Below, piece by piece: positions 16,165-26,784 of a stretch of 64,000 bases of DNA (position 1 is the first letter of the stretch; each line of letters opens with the position of its first letter). The position numbers and the translations under genes are program-made. The DNA is from Rhodocyclales bacterium (lineage in GTDB: Bacteria; Pseudomonadota; Gammaproteobacteria; Burkholderiales; Rhodocyclaceae). The stretch covers positions 144,387 through 208,386 of the forward strand of contig JAPLQY010000011.1 of the NCBI GenBank assembly GCA_026399475.1, given 5' to 3'. A model generated the notes under the pieces. The model made no database searches. It was not told the DNA's origin and saw only the letters and a program-made list of their open reading frames with translations.

Positions 16165-18957
16165 ATGAAAGCATCGCGCAGGGAATTCATCAAGGCTACT
16201 GGTGCCACATCGCTGAGTCTCATGCTGGGTGGAACGTATTCATTGCGCGCATTGGCGCAGACACAGGGGGCGATGGTTCAGCACGAATACGCCGGGTGGG
16301 AAAACTTCCACCGCAATCAATGGACTTGGGACAAGAAGACGCGTGGCGCCCATCTCATCAACTGTACGGGCGCCTGCCCGCACAACATCTACACCAAGGA
16401 CGGTGTCGTCCTGCGCGAGGAAGCGTCGAAGGACATCGCACCGATGCCCGGTCTGCCCGAGTACAACCCGCGCGGCTGCAACAAGGGTGTCTGCGGCGTT
16501 GACTACCAGTACGGACCGCATCGCATCAAGTACCCGCTGATCCGCGTCGGCGAGCGCGGTGAAGGCAAGTGGCGGCGCGCCAGCTGGGACGAGGCTCTGG
16601 AGATAATCGCCGACAAGATCGTCGATACCATCAAGAACGAAGCGCCCGACTGCATCAGCGTCTTTTCGCCGGTGCCGGCCGTGGCGCCCGTGTCGTTTGC
16701 CGCCGGGCATCGTTTCGCTCATTACATCGGCGCTCATACGCACACCTTCTTCGACTGGTACGGCGACCATCCGACGGGCCAGACGCAAACCTGCGGCGTG
16801 CAGGGAGATACGGCCGAGTGCGCCGACTGGTTCAATGCCAAATTCATCATCCTGTGGGGCGCCAACCCCTCGATCACGAGGATTCCCGATGCCCACTATC
16901 TGTCGGAGGCCTCGCTGAACGGCACCAAGATCGTCAGCATTACCCCGGACTACAACGCCTCGACCATAAAGGCGGATCAGTGGCTGCACCTGAAGCCCGG
17001 CACAGACGCCGCTCTTGGCATGGCCATGGCCCATGTGATCATCAAGGAGAACCTCTTCGATGTTCATGGCATGAAGGAGCAGACCGATCTGCCCTACCTG
17101 GTGCGCAAGGACACGCAACGCTTCCTGCGTGAGTCCGACGTCGTGGCCAGCGGCTCCACCGGCAAGTTCTACGCCTGGGATCTGAAGACCGGCAAGCCGG
17201 TGATCATGAAAGGCAGCTGGGGCGACGAGCCCGCAGAGAAGGGGCCGCCGGTGGCCTTCCTCGGCCGCAACACCAATACCTTCCCCAAGGGCTACATTGA
17301 TCTCGGCAATCTGGATCCGGCTCTGGAAGGCACCTACAAGGTCCAGCTCAAGGATGGTTCCACGGTCGAGGTTCAGCCGGTATTCGACATCCTCAAGCCG
17401 CGCATCATGAGCCAGCACACGCCCGACAAGGCTGCCGCAATCACCGGCATTCCGGCCAAGGTTATCGTGCAACTGGCGAAGGACTTCGCCACCGCGAAAC
17501 CCGCCATGATCATCAGCGGCGGCGGCACCAATCACTGGTATTACAGCGATGTGCTGCTGCGCGTCTTCCACCTGCTTACTGCGCTTACCGGTCAGGAGGG
17601 CAGGAACGGCGGCGGCGTGAATCACTACATCGGGCAGTGGAAGCCCACTTTCTTCCCCGGCGTCGCGGCGCTGTCCTTCCCGGAAGGGCCGGGCAAGCAT
17701 CGCTTCTGCCAGACCACGATCTGGACCTACGTGCATGCCGAGGTCAATGACGAGATGCTCAACGCCAATGTGGACACCAACAAGTACCTGCGGCAGGCCA
17801 TTGCGACACGGCAGATGCCGAATCTTCCCGCCAACGGACGCGACCCGAAGGTGTTCATCGTTTATCGCGGCAACTGGCTGAACCAGGCCAAGGGACAGAA
17901 GTACGTGCTGCGCAACCTGTGGCCGAAGCTCGACCTGATTGTCGACATCAACATCCGCATGGACTCGACGGCGCTCTATTCCGACATTGTCCTGCCCTCG
18001 GCTCACTGGTACGAGAAGACGGACCTCAATGTCACGGAAGAGCACACCTTCATCAACATGACCGAGCCGGCGATCAAGCCGATGTGGGAATCGAAGACCG
18101 ACTGGCAGATCTTCCTCGATCTGTCGAAGAAGGTCGAGGCGGCGGCCCGGAAAAAGAAGCTGGAGAAGTACAACGACGAGCAGTTCAAGTGGGTGCGCGA
18201 CCTCACCAACCTGTGGAACCAGATGACCATGGACGGCAAGCTGGCCGACGACGAGGCCGCGGCACAGTTCATCCTCGACTCGGCACCGCAGTCCAAGGGC
18301 ATCACCATGGCGATGCTGCGCGAGAAGCCGCAGCGCTTCAAGGGCAACTGGACGTCGCCGATGAAGGAAGGGATTCCCTACACGCCATTCCAGAATTACG
18401 TGGTGGACAAGAAGCCCTGGCCGACCTTGACCGGACGTCAGCAGTTCTATTTCGACCATGACACCTTCTTCGACATGGGCCTGGAACTGCCGACTTACAA
18501 GGCGCCGATCAATGCCGACAAGTTCCCGCTGCGCTTCAACACGCCGCACAGCCGCTATGCGATCCATTCGACCTTCAAGGACAACGTGCAGATGCTCAGG
18601 TTGCAGCGCGGCGGTCCCTCGGTCGAAATGGCGCCGGCGGATGCCAAGGCGCGCGGCATCAACGACAACGACTGGGCCGAGGTCTGGAACGATCACGGCA
18701 AGGTGATCTGCCGGGTCAAGGTGCGCAAGGGCGAACAAGCCGGCCGAGTATCCATGTGGCACACGCCAGAGCTCTACATGGACCTGATCGAAGGCAGTAC
18801 CCAGAGTGTCTGCCCGGTGCGCATCAATCCCACGAGCCTGGTGGGCAACTACGGGCATCTGGTGTTCAGGCCGAACTACTACGGTCCGGGCGGCGTTCAG
18901 CGTGATACGCGGGTCGAGGTCAAGCGCTACCTTGGCGCCACCCCGATGCCCCTCTGA
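16165..18957 (+). CDS. pcrA: perchlorate reductase, catalytic molybdopterin subunit PcrA
   Basis: A 930-residue type II DMSO-reductase-family enzyme that reduces perchlorate to chlorate and chlorate to chlorite in the periplasm. The N-terminus has a Tat signal (SRREFIK, cleavage near residue 31). The [4Fe-4S] FS0 cluster ligands are His63, Cys67, Cys71 and Cys105. Asp201 in FDWYGDHP aligns with the molybdenum ligand Asp of NarG-type enzymes. Trp492 and the aromatic pair Phe195-Phe196 lie where the PcrA aromatic gate is expected. A good ribosome-binding site (AAGGAG) precedes the ATG. It heads pcrABCD and is followed by cld. The family also includes NarG, ClrA and EbdA; the order pcrABCD-cld and the lack of a heme-b gamma subunit argue for perchlorate reductase. 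Confidence 0.9.
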   Translation: MKASRREFIKATGATSLSLMLGGTYSLRALAQTQGAMVQHEYAGWENFHRNQWTWDKKTRGAHLINCTGACPHNIYTKDGVVLREEASKDIAPMPGLPEYNPRGCNKGVCGVDYQYGPHRIKYPLIRVGERGEGKWRRASWDEALEIIADKIVDTIKNEAPDCISVFSPVPAVAPVSFAAGHRFAHYIGAHTHTFFDWYGDHPTGQTQTCGVQGDTAECADWFNAKFIILWGANPSITRIPDAHYLSEASLNGTKIVSITPDYNASTIKADQWLHLKPGTDAALGMAMAHVIIKENLFDVHGMKEQTDLPYLVRKDTQRFLRESDVVASGSTGKFYAWDLKTGKPVIMKGSWGDEPAEKGPPVAFLGRNTNTFPKGYIDLGNLDPALEGTYKVQLKDGSTVEVQPVFDILKPRIMSQHTPDKAAAITGIPAKVIVQLAKDFATAKPAMIISGGGTNHWYYSDVLLRVFHLLTALTGQEGRNGGGVNHYIGQWKPTFFPGVAALSFPEGPGKHRFCQTTIWTYVHAEVNDEMLNANVDTNKYLRQAIATRQMPNLPANGRDPKVFIVYRGNWLNQAKGQKYVLRNLWPKLDLIVDINIRMDSTALYSDIVLPSAHWYEKTDLNVTEEHTFINMTEPAIKPMWESKTDWQIFLDLSKKVEAAARKKKLEKYNDEQFKWVRDLTNLWNQMTMDGKLADDEAAAQFILDSAPQSKGITMAMLREKPQRFKGNWTSPMKEGIPYTPFQNYVVDKKPWPTLTGRQQFYFDHDTFFDMGLELPTYKAPINADKFPLRFNTPHSRYAIHSTFKDNVQMLRLQRGGPSVEMAPADAKARGINDNDWAEVWNDHGKVICRVKVRKGEQAGRVSMWHTPELYMDLIEGSTQSVCPVRINPTSLVGNYGHLVFRPNYYGPGGVQRDTRVEVKRYLGATPMPL

Positions 18958-18992
18958 TCGCCACCACCGGACAATTAGGAAGGAAATAAATC

Positions 18993-19994
18993 ATGGCAAC
19001 AGTTATGAAAGCCCCCAAGCGGCAGCTCACCTTCGTCACCGATCTCAACAAGTGCATCGGTTGTCAGACCTGCACGGTGGCCTGCAAGAAACTCTGGACC
19101 AGCGGTCCCGGCCAGGACTTCATGTACTGGCGTAATGTCGAAACAGCACCCGGCATGGGCTATCCGCGCAACTGGGTGAGCAAGGGCGGCGGCTACAAGG
19201 ACGGGCAACTGCAGAAAGGCAAGGTTCCGCCGATGATCGACTACGGCGTGCCCTTCGAGTTCGATTACACGGGCCGCCTGTTCGAAGGCAAGGCGGGTCG
19301 CGTGCGGCCCAGCCCGACGCCCAAGTCGGCGCCGAACTGGGACGAGGACCAGGGGGCCGGGGATTACCCGAACAACTCCTACTTCTACCTGCCGCGCATG
19401 TGCAACCACTGCGCCAAGCCTGCCTGCCTGGAGGCCTGCCCCAACGACGCCATCTACAAGCGCGAACAGGACGGGATCGTGCTGATCCATCTCGACAAGT
19501 GCAAGGGATCGCAGAACTGCGTGTCGGCCTGCCCCTACGCCAAGCCCTACTTCAATCCGCTGCAGAACAAGGCGAACAAGTGCATCGGTTGCTTCCCGCG
19601 CATCGAGAAGGGTGTCGCCACCGCATGTGTCGCCCAGTGCGTCGGCCGTGCCATGCACGTCGGTTTCATCGACGACGTCAATAGCTCGGTGTACAAGCTG
19701 GTGAAGCAGTGGAAGGTGGCATTGCCCCTGCATCCGGAATTCGGCACCGAGCCCAACGTCTTTTACGTGCCGCCGGTACTGGGACCGCGCAAGGAGGACT
19801 CCCAGGGCAATGCCTTCGAAGATCCGAAGATTCCACTCGCGCAACTCGAGGAACTGTTCGGCAAGGGCGTCAAGGATGTGCTGAAGACACTTGCCACCGA
19901 GCGCGAGAAGAAGGTCAAGGGGCAGGCATCCGAACTGATGGATGTCCTGATCGCGCGTCGCAGCGTCGACATGATGATCTCGCCAATGACCTGA
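18993..19994 (+). CDS. pcrB: perchlorate reductase iron-sulfur subunit PcrB
   Basis: A 333-residue electron-transfer subunit with four Cys clusters typical of NarH/EbdB/Pcr[12 protein letters not shown] (21-31), [26 protein letters not shown] and CIGC...ACVAQC. The third group has only three of the usual four positions as Cys, as in family members carrying one [3Fe-4S] and three [4Fe-4S] clusters. It has no signal peptide and would be co-exported with PcrA through the Tat system. A strong ribosome-binding site (AGGAAGG) lies just upstream. It passes electrons from PcrC to PcrA. Confidence 0.9.
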   Translation: MATVMKAPKRQLTFVTDLNKCIGCQTCTVACKKLWTSGPGQDFMYWRNVETAPGMGYPRNWVSKGGGYKDGQLQKGKVPPMIDYGVPFEFDYTGRLFEGKAGRVRPSPTPKSAPNWDEDQGAGDYPNNSYFYLPRMCNHCAKPACLEACPNDAIYKREQDGIVLIHLDKCKGSQNCVSACPYAKPYFNPLQNKANKCIGCFPRIEKGVATACVAQCVGRAMHVGFIDDVNSSVYKLVKQWKVALPLHPEFGTEPNVFYVPPVLGPRKEDSQGNAFEDPKIPLAQLEELFGKGVKDVLKTLATEREKKVKGQASELMDVLIARRSVDMMISPMT

Positions 19995-20050
19995 AGCCAG
20001 GCGGGGCGGCTGGTGCCGCCCCGTTCGTCTTTAACTTCGGACTTGCTCCC

Positions 20051-20767
20051 ATGAACATGAAGCACATCATTGGCGGTTGGCTGTCGGCAGTCATTCTTTG
20101 CGTAGCGCCGGTCAGCGCTCAGACACCTGACTACACAGGTTTCCGTGTCTGCGCCAAATGCCATTTCGACCAAGGCGATGCATGGCGTACGACAGGGCAC
20201 GCCAAGGCCTTCGAATCGTTGAAGCCCAATGTCAAGGTATCCGCCAAGACCAAGGCAGGACTCGATCCGGCCAAGGATTACACGGCCGATCAGAACTGTG
20301 TCGGCTGCCACGTCACGGGCCATGGCGAAAAGGGCGGCTATAGCCCGGGCATGGACCCGGAAGACGCAAAAGTCGTCATCGGTGTGAGCTGCGAGGCATG
20401 TCATGGGGCGGGTGGCGGTTATCGCCAAAAGCATGCCGACGCCGGCGACAGGTTGAAAGCATCGGGCGACACGACTGATCGTCAGGTACTGGTCGATGCG
20501 AGACAGAACTTCGACTACGAGAAGGCTTGCGCTCGCTGCCACCTGAACTACCCGGATTCGAAATGGGCCGGTGCAAAGCCGCCCCACACCCCCTTCACGC
20601 CGGCAGTCGATGCCAAGTACCAGTTCAATTTCGAAAAGGCGGTGCGCGCGACCGGCGACAAGAACCCGGTTCACACGCATTACAAGTTGCGCGGAGTGTT
20701 CAAGGGCGGGACGGTTCCGGCTATCCGGGCTGAGCTTCAACTGAACGCGCAGGAACCCGAACAATGA
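20051..20767 (+). CDS. pcrC: periplasmic tetraheme cytochrome c PcrC
   Basis: A 238-residue secreted cytochrome with a Sec signal peptide (cleavage near VSAQ, residue 24) and four CxxCH heme sites: CAKCH (34), CVGCH (83), CEACH (114) and CARCH (160). It resembles the cytochrome c554 family, as PcrC does. The frame is open upstream into pcrB, but the ATG at 20051 followed by a proper signal peptide is clearly the start (20057 is an alternative). It is expected to carry electrons to PcrB. No NapC/NirT-type quinol dehydrogenase (PcrQ) is encoded in the cluster, so its own electron source is not evident here. Confidence 0.88.
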   Translation: MNMKHIIGGWLSAVILCVAPVSAQTPDYTGFRVCAKCHFDQGDAWRTTGHAKAFESLKPNVKVSAKTKAGLDPAKDYTADQNCVGCHVTGHGEKGGYSPGMDPEDAKVVIGVSCEACHGAGGGYRQKHADAGDRLKASGDTTDRQVLVDARQNFDYEKACARCHLNYPDSKWAGAKPPHTPFTPAVDAKYQFNFEKAVRATGDKNPVHTHYKLRGVFKGGTVPAIRAELQLNAQEPEQ

Positions 20768-20836
20768 AGTGGTCATGGCGTTTCCGGCGCGATACGCCAG
20801 GAAACACAGGAACGAACTTACCAGGACGGAACAACC

Positions 20837-22451
<1,615 letters not shown>

Positions 22452-22490
22452 ACTTTCTTGAATGACGATTGGCTGTCATCCGTGAAATTG

Positions 22491-22512
22491 CGTCCGTCCC
22501 GGGGGACGGACG
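22491..22512. terminator. strong hairpin after cld
   Basis: A perfect 9-bp stem CGTCCGTCC / GGACGGACG with a 4-nt loop, 40 bp after the cld stop. No U-tract follows, so it may be a 3'-end stabiliser or a Rho-assisted terminator rather than an intrinsic one. Confidence 0.5.
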
Positions 22513-22655
22513 TATCTCCCTGCAAGCCATCAGTAGTGTCCGGTTTGCTTGAGCCGCCAGCAGCCTTTGACGGCTCCGCGTTTACGTGATCGTGCTTAAA
22601 GGGTACATTAAGACGCTGATATCCCTATATGCTTCCGTCAGCGAGCCCTTCGACG

Positions 22656-23225
22656 ATGATTTTGTCCCGCACCAGCCAATACGCCATTCAGGCGCTTATT
22701 TTCGTTGCAACCCAGCCGCGCGGCGTTCCCGTATTAATACGCACGGTTGCCGAACACCTCAGCGTCCCGCCGCCGTATCTTGCGAAAATCATGCAAAGCC
22801 TCAGCCGCGGTAAGCTGATTCATTCCTTTCGCGGGCGGCAGGGTGGCGTATGCTTGTGCGAGGGTGGCGAAAATACCGACTTGATGCAGATTCTTACGCT
22901 GATAGAAGGTCCGGGCCTGACCGATAATTGCGTGCTCGGACTCAAGGTGTGCGGCGATGATACGGCCTGCCCCATGCACACCCAGTGGAAACCGATCAAG
23001 ACGAGAATTGTGAAACTGCTGAACCAGCAGACCCTCGGCAAGCTTGCTGCGGCAGTCAAGAGCGGTAAATATCGCCTCACGGAACTTCCGTTTGCAGCAC
23101 TGGAAGCCAAGGGAGTCGCGCGAGGCAACGGATCAGCGATCCTCGCCCAGGCGCAGGAAATGCGGGTTCGTCACACGGGCAGTGCCCGTGTGACGAACCC
23201 TGAAAAAGCGAACAAACGTCCGTAA
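22656..23225 (+). CDS. Rrf2-family iron-sulfur transcriptional regulator
   Basis: A 189-residue regulator starting MILSRTSQYAIQALIFVA, the usual Rrf2 N-terminus (an upstream in-frame ATG at 22629 is less likely). The winged helix includes LSVPPPYLAKIMQSLSRG and GRQGGVCL. Three cysteines spaced as NCVLGLKVCGDDTACPMH (Cx6Cx5C) would bind a [2Fe-2S] or [4Fe-4S] cluster, as in NsrR and IscR. The C-terminal extension past about residue 150 is unusual. It lies between cld and an FNR-like gene, so it could sense reactive chlorine or oxygen species, nitric oxide or iron-sulfur status; the signal is unknown. Confidence 0.8.
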   Translation: MILSRTSQYAIQALIFVATQPRGVPVLIRTVAEHLSVPPPYLAKIMQSLSRGKLIHSFRGRQGGVCLCEGGENTDLMQILTLIEGPGLTDNCVLGLKVCGDDTACPMHTQWKPIKTRIVKLLNQQTLGKLAAAVKSGKYRLTELPFAALEAKGVARGNGSAILAQAQEMRVRHTGSARVTNPEKANKRP

Positions 23226-23239
23226 CCGGTTGTTGCATC

Positions 23240-24013
23240 ATGGAGAGCATGCAAGGCATGTCTGGTTCGAAGGTAACGCTACTCCCTTTGCCGCCCACTC
23301 AACAGTGCGAGGCCGTTGCCTGCGCGCAATGTGGCGTCTACCAGTTATGTCTGCCGCTTGGCCTGCATCAGGCTGACATGACGCTGCTGGAGAGCGTCGT
23401 CAAGCGCAAGGAGACCTATAAGCGCGGGCAACTGCTTTTCAGGCCAGGAGAGCGCTTCGATTTCATTTATGCGATCCGCAGCGGCTCGGTCAAGACTTCG
23501 GTCTGCACAACGGACGGTCGGGTGCAAATCACCGGCTTTCATATCGCAGGCGAACTCCTGGGATTGAGCGCGCTCGCGTCGGGACACTACAGCAGCGAAG
23601 CGCGGGCGCTGGAAACAACGTCTGTTTGCAGGGTGGAGGCCGAGCGGCTTGATGAGCTGGCGCAACAAATCCCCTCGCTTCAGTACCAGATGCTGAAAAT
23701 AATGAGCGGCCAGATCCGCCAGGACGAGGAACTCATGTTGCTGCTCGGCAGGAGGAATGCCGAAGAACGCCTGGCCGAGTACCTGATCGGCCTGTCGAGG
23801 CGTTTCGCCGCCCGCAATTACTCTGCGACTCAATTCCACCTGAGCATGTCCCGCGGCGACATCGGCAACTATCTCGGCATTGCCGAGGAGACGGTCTGCC
23901 GCATTCTGTCCCGATTCCAGAACGCGGGCCTCATCGCCATCAAGCGGCGAGAGGTTCGGTTGATCGATTTTCCGCAGCTGCAAGCGGTCGCGCGACTGAG
24001 CGCCGCCGCCTGA
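23240..24013 (+). CDS. FNR-like oxygen-sensing regulator with altered recognition helix
   Basis: A 257-residue Crp/Fnr regulator. Cys28, Cys31, Cys37 (CAQCGVYQLC) and Cys130 match the four [4Fe-4S] ligands of FNR. The helix-turn-helix at about 203-227 reads SRGDIGNYLGIAEETVCRILSRFQ in two parts: the scaffold and the recognition helix. Where E. coli FNR has Glu209-x-x-Ser212-Arg213, this protein has Glu217, Cys220 and Arg221, so the DNA-contacting Ser is Cys. A second, canonical FNR is encoded at 37779-38537. It is 14 bp after the Rrf2 gene, probably co-transcribed, and 490 bp before ccoN. Starts at 23252 and 23261 are possible alternatives. Confidence 0.85.
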   Translation: MESMQGMSGSKVTLLPLPPTQQCEAVACAQCGVYQLCLPLGLHQADMTLLESVVKRKETYKRGQLLFRPGERFDFIYAIRSGSVKTSVCTTDGRVQITGFHIAGELLGLSALASGHYSSEARALETTSVCRVEAERLDELAQQIPSLQYQMLKIMSGQIRQDEELMLLLGRRNAEERLAEYLIGLSRRFAARNYSATQFHLSMSRGDIGNYLGIAEETVCRILSRFQNAGLIAIKRREVRLIDFPQLQAVARLSAAA

Positions 24014-24504
24014 GTCTTTCCCGGCGCTGCCCCGATTTCCTCGCGGCCGCATGCCTTTCCTCGGTTCGCCCGGCATCCCGCACCCGAATCGACGCAACTC
24101 GCATTCATTTGGTTCACGACGTCACCGCGCGGACACAAAGGTTGACCTGCGTCAGGGTTTCAGACTGCACGTCCATCAAGACCTATATTAAGATAACAAT
24201 GTCCGATTATCCTTACAGAAGGCATCGGGGGTTCGCTTGCCGGCGAAGGAAGTCTCCCCGGAGAAGTAGTGCTGCTGGAGGGTTCGGAGCCGTTGATCCA
24301 AGGAATTCAGCACCGGGTTGCTCATTCAATTTTCAGATGGCGGCATACCGGATTGACTTATTTTCATTGAAGTCGGATATATTTTGATCTACATCAAACA
24401 TCGCTAATGTTTCGAGTGTAATCTCCCGCAAAATTCAATACTGCGCCGCATCAAATGTGGCGGCGTGTAACGGTTTCTTTTTGTTAAAGTGAGGTGAATC
24501 CATC
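24014..24504. other. 491-bp regulatory gap upstream of ccoN
   Basis: No convincing gene. A short frame at 24109-24387 has atypical composition and no ribosome-binding site. The gap is AT-richer than its surroundings in the last 150 bp, where the FNR box (24384-24397) and a TGTAAT -10-like element (24417-24422) lie. An ATTAAGA element at 24187-24193 echoes one upstream of the Rrf2 gene (22607-22613). This is the right junction of the perchlorate block. Confidence 0.6.
24384..24397. promoter_or_regulatory. FNR box of ccoNOQP
   Basis: TTGAT-CTAC-ATCAA is a perfect FNR/ANR palindrome. A -10-like TGTAAT at 24417-24422 places the start point near 24429-24432, putting the box centre close to -41, a class II activation position. 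Confidence 0.85.
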
Positions 24505-25941
24505 ATGCAATCGCAAGCGACTTACAACTACAAAGTCGTGCGCCAGTTCGCTGTGATGACCGTAATCTGGGGCATCGTGGGCATGCTGGTCGGCGTCATC
24601 ATCGCCGCCCAGCTGGTCTGGCCGGAGTTGAACGTGCACGAGTGGCTGAGCTACGGGCGCCTGCGTCCGTTGCATACCAACGCCGTGATTTTTGCCTTTG
24701 GCGGTTGCGCGCTGTTCGCGACCTCCTACTTTGCGGTGCAGCGCACCAGCCATGCGCCGCTGTTCGCGCCGGCGCTGGCCGCCTTCACCTTCTGGGGCTG
24801 GCAACTGGTCATAGTGCTGGCGGCGCTGTCCTTGCCCCTGGGATTTACACAAGGCAAGGAATACGCGGAACTCGAGTGGCCAATCGACATCCTTATCACT
24901 GTGGTCTGGGTGTCTTACGCCGTGGTGTTCTTCGGCACCATCATCAAGCGCAAGGTCTCGCACATTTACGTGGCGAACTGGTTCTTCGGCGGCTTCATCC
25001 TCACGGTCGCCGTATTGCACCTGGTCAATAGCGCCGCGATTCCGGTGTTTGCTGCCGGCATCCTGACGCCGAAGTCCTACTCTGCCTACGCCGGCGTCCA
25101 GGACGCGATGGTGCAGTGGTGGTACGGCCACAACGCGGTGGGCTTCTTCCTCACCGCCGGCTTCCTCGGCATGATGTATTACTTCGTGCCCAAGCAGGCC
25201 GGGCGCCCGGTGTATTCCTACCGCCTGTCGGTGGTGCACTTCTGGGCCCTGATCTTCACCTACATGTGGGCCGGCCCGCACCACCTGCACTACACCGCGT
25301 TGCCTGACTGGACGCAGAGCGTCGGCATGATCTTCTCGCTGATCCTGCTGGCGCCTAGCTGGGGCGGCATGATCAACGGCATCATGACCTTGTCGGGCGC
25401 CTGGCACAAACTGCGCGACGATCCGATCCTGAAGTTCATGATCACCTCGCTGTCCTTCTACGGCATGTCGACCTTCGAAGGCCCGATGATGTCGATCAAG
25501 ACGGTGAATGCGCTGTCGCACTACACTGACTGGACCGTGGGCCACGTGCATTCCGGCGCGCTGGGCTGGGTGGCGATGATTTCCATCGGCTCGATCTACT
25601 ACCTGCTGCCGCGCCTGTTCGGCAAGCCCGAGATGCATTCGAAGAAGCTGATCGAGGTGCACTTCTGGATCGCTACCATCGGCGTGGTGCTGTATATCGC
25701 TTCGATGTGGATTGCCGGCGTGATGCAGGGCCTGATGTGGCGCGCCACGAATCTGGACGGCACGCTGACTTACTCCTTCGTTGAGTCGGTCAAGGCAACC
25801 TACCCGTTCTGGACCATACGCCTGCTCGGTGGCCTGCTGTTCCTCTCCGGCATGTTGATCATGGCCTACAACATGTTCCTGACCATGGCGGGGGGCAAGG
25901 CTGTCAATGCGCCCGTACTCGCACCCGCAGCGGCCCACTGA
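24505..25941 (+). CDS. ccoN: cbb3-type cytochrome c oxidase subunit I
   Basis: A 478-residue multi-span inner-membrane protein, the catalytic subunit of the high-affinity terminal oxidase that reduces O2 to water. Heme b and CuB histidines are visible: His57 in [16 protein letters not shown], and the GPHHLHY pair. The late [13 protein letters not shown] carries further heme ligands. Length is normal for CcoN. It is headed by an FNR box and followed by ccoO after 32 bp. Given the neighbouring cld, it is the obvious consumer of O2 released from chlorite. Confidence 0.97.
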   Translation: MQSQATYNYKVVRQFAVMTVIWGIVGMLVGVIIAAQLVWPELNVHEWLSYGRLRPLHTNAVIFAFGGCALFATSYFAVQRTSHAPLFAPALAAFTFWGWQLVIVLAALSLPLGFTQGKEYAELEWPIDILITVVWVSYAVVFFGTIIKRKVSHIYVANWFFGGFILTVAVLHLVNSAAIPVFAAGILTPKSYSAYAGVQDAMVQWWYGHNAVGFFLTAGFLGMMYYFVPKQAGRPVYSYRLSVVHFWALIFTYMWAGPHHLHYTALPDWTQSVGMIFSLILLAPSWGGMINGIMTLSGAWHKLRDDPILKFMITSLSFYGMSTFEGPMMSIKTVNALSHYTDWTVGHVHSGALGWVAMISIGSIYYLLPRLFGKPEMHSKKLIEVHFWIATIGVVLYIASMWIAGVMQGLMWRATNLDGTLTYSFVESVKATYPFWTIRLLGGLLFLSGMLIMAYNMFLTMAGGKAVNAPVLAPAAAH

Positions 25942-25973
25942 GCCGGATTGCACAGAATAAGGAGCTATACATC

Positions 25974-26585
25974 ATGTTGACGCATGACAAAATTGAACGG
26001 AACGTGGGGCTGTTTATCGTTCTGACCGTCCTCACAGTCAGTGTGGGCGGTTTGCTGGAAATCGTCCCGCTGTTCTTCCAGAAGTCGACCACTACACCGG
26101 TCAATGAGCTGGTCAAGCCCTACGATGCATTGCGCTTGTCGGGACGTGACATCTACATTCGTGAGGGCTGCTACAACTGCCACTCGCAGATGATCCGTCC
26201 GTTCCGCGCCGAGACCGAGCGCTATGGTCACTATTCGGTAGCCGGCGAGTTCGTCTATGACCATCCGTTCCAGTGGGGCTCCAAGCGCACGGGTCCGGAT
26301 CTGGCCCGCGTCGGCGGTCGTTATTCGGACCAGTGGCATCGCACGCACCTGCTGCAGCCGCGCGATGTGGTGCCCGAGTCGAACATGCCCGCCTACTTTT
26401 GGCTGAATCGTCCGCTCAAGGATGATGTCATCGATGCCAAGATGGCGGCGCTGCGGTCGGTGGGCGTGCCCTATACCGATGCCGAAATCGCCGGGGCGAA
26501 GAAGGCCATCGAGGGCGCCACCGAACTGGACGCATTGGTTGCTTACCTTCAGGGCATGGGCACTGCGCTCAAGCAAACAAGGTAA
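25974..26585 (+). CDS. ccoO: cbb3 oxidase monoheme cytochrome c subunit II
   Basis: A 203-residue membrane-anchored cytochrome with one N-terminal helix (about 11-34) and one heme site CYNCH (Cys66, Cys69, His70). Family segments [13 protein letters not shown] and NMPAYFWL (Met axial ligand) are present. It transfers electrons from CcoP to CcoN on the periplasmic face. Ribosome-binding site AAGGAG lies upstream. Confidence 0.97.
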   Translation: MLTHDKIERNVGLFIVLTVLTVSVGGLLEIVPLFFQKSTTTPVNELVKPYDALRLSGRDIYIREGCYNCHSQMIRPFRAETERYGHYSVAGEFVYDHPFQWGSKRTGPDLARVGGRYSDQWHRTHLLQPRDVVPESNMPAYFWLNRPLKDDVIDAKMAALRSVGVPYTDAEIAGAKKAIEGATELDALVAYLQGMGTALKQTR

Positions 26586-26589
26586 TCGG

Positions 26590-26784
26590 GTGGACATCAA
26601 CGATCTGCGTTCCCTCTTCACGGTGCTGGCGTTCATCGCTTTCGTCGGCATCGTGTGGTGGGCGTACTCCGATCGGCGCAAGGCGACATACGACGAAGCG
26701 GCCATGCTGCCGCTCGACGGTGACAGTCCCTTGGTGCCGCCGGCGCCGCAGGTTACGGAGAATCAGGAAAGGAAATCATCATGA
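26590..26784 (+). CDS. ccoQ: small cbb3 oxidase subunit CcoQ
   Basis: A 64-residue protein with a GTG start five bases after ccoO. It has one transmembrane helix (FTVLAFIAFVGIVWWAY) followed by a charged tail, as in CcoQ, which stabilises the complex. Its stop overlaps the ccoP ATG (ATGA). The GTG is chosen because it places the family's N-terminus and directly follows the ccoO stop. Confidence 0.85.
   Translation: MDINDLRSLFTVLAFIAFVGIVWWAYSDRRKATYDEAAMLPLDGDSPLVPPAPQVTENQERKSS

Noticed and set aside
16240..18858. Long antisense open frame opposite pcrA (872 codons)
   Set aside because: A shadow of the high-GC pcrA coding strand; no ribosome-binding site, no recognisable motif, and pcrA is fully supported.
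16165..19994. Reading pcrAB as nitrate reductase, chlorate reductase or ethylbenzene dehydrogenase
   Set aside because: The Tat signal excludes cytoplasmic NarGH; clr and ebd operons carry a heme-b gamma subunit, absent here; tetraheme pcrC, pcrD and cld follow in the pcrABCD-cld order.
22491..22512. Hairpin after cld as half of an IS terminal inverted repeat
   Set aside because: It is a self-contained stem with a 4-nt loop and has no matching distant partner or transposase.
24109..24387. 92-codon frame in the gap before ccoN
   Set aside because: Arg/Ser-rich without known motif, no ribosome-binding site, and it runs into the FNR-controlled promoter region.
24484..25953. Antisense frame opposite ccoN
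   Set aside because: Composition (Gln/His/Arg-rich, no domains) is that of a reverse-strand shadow of ccoN.
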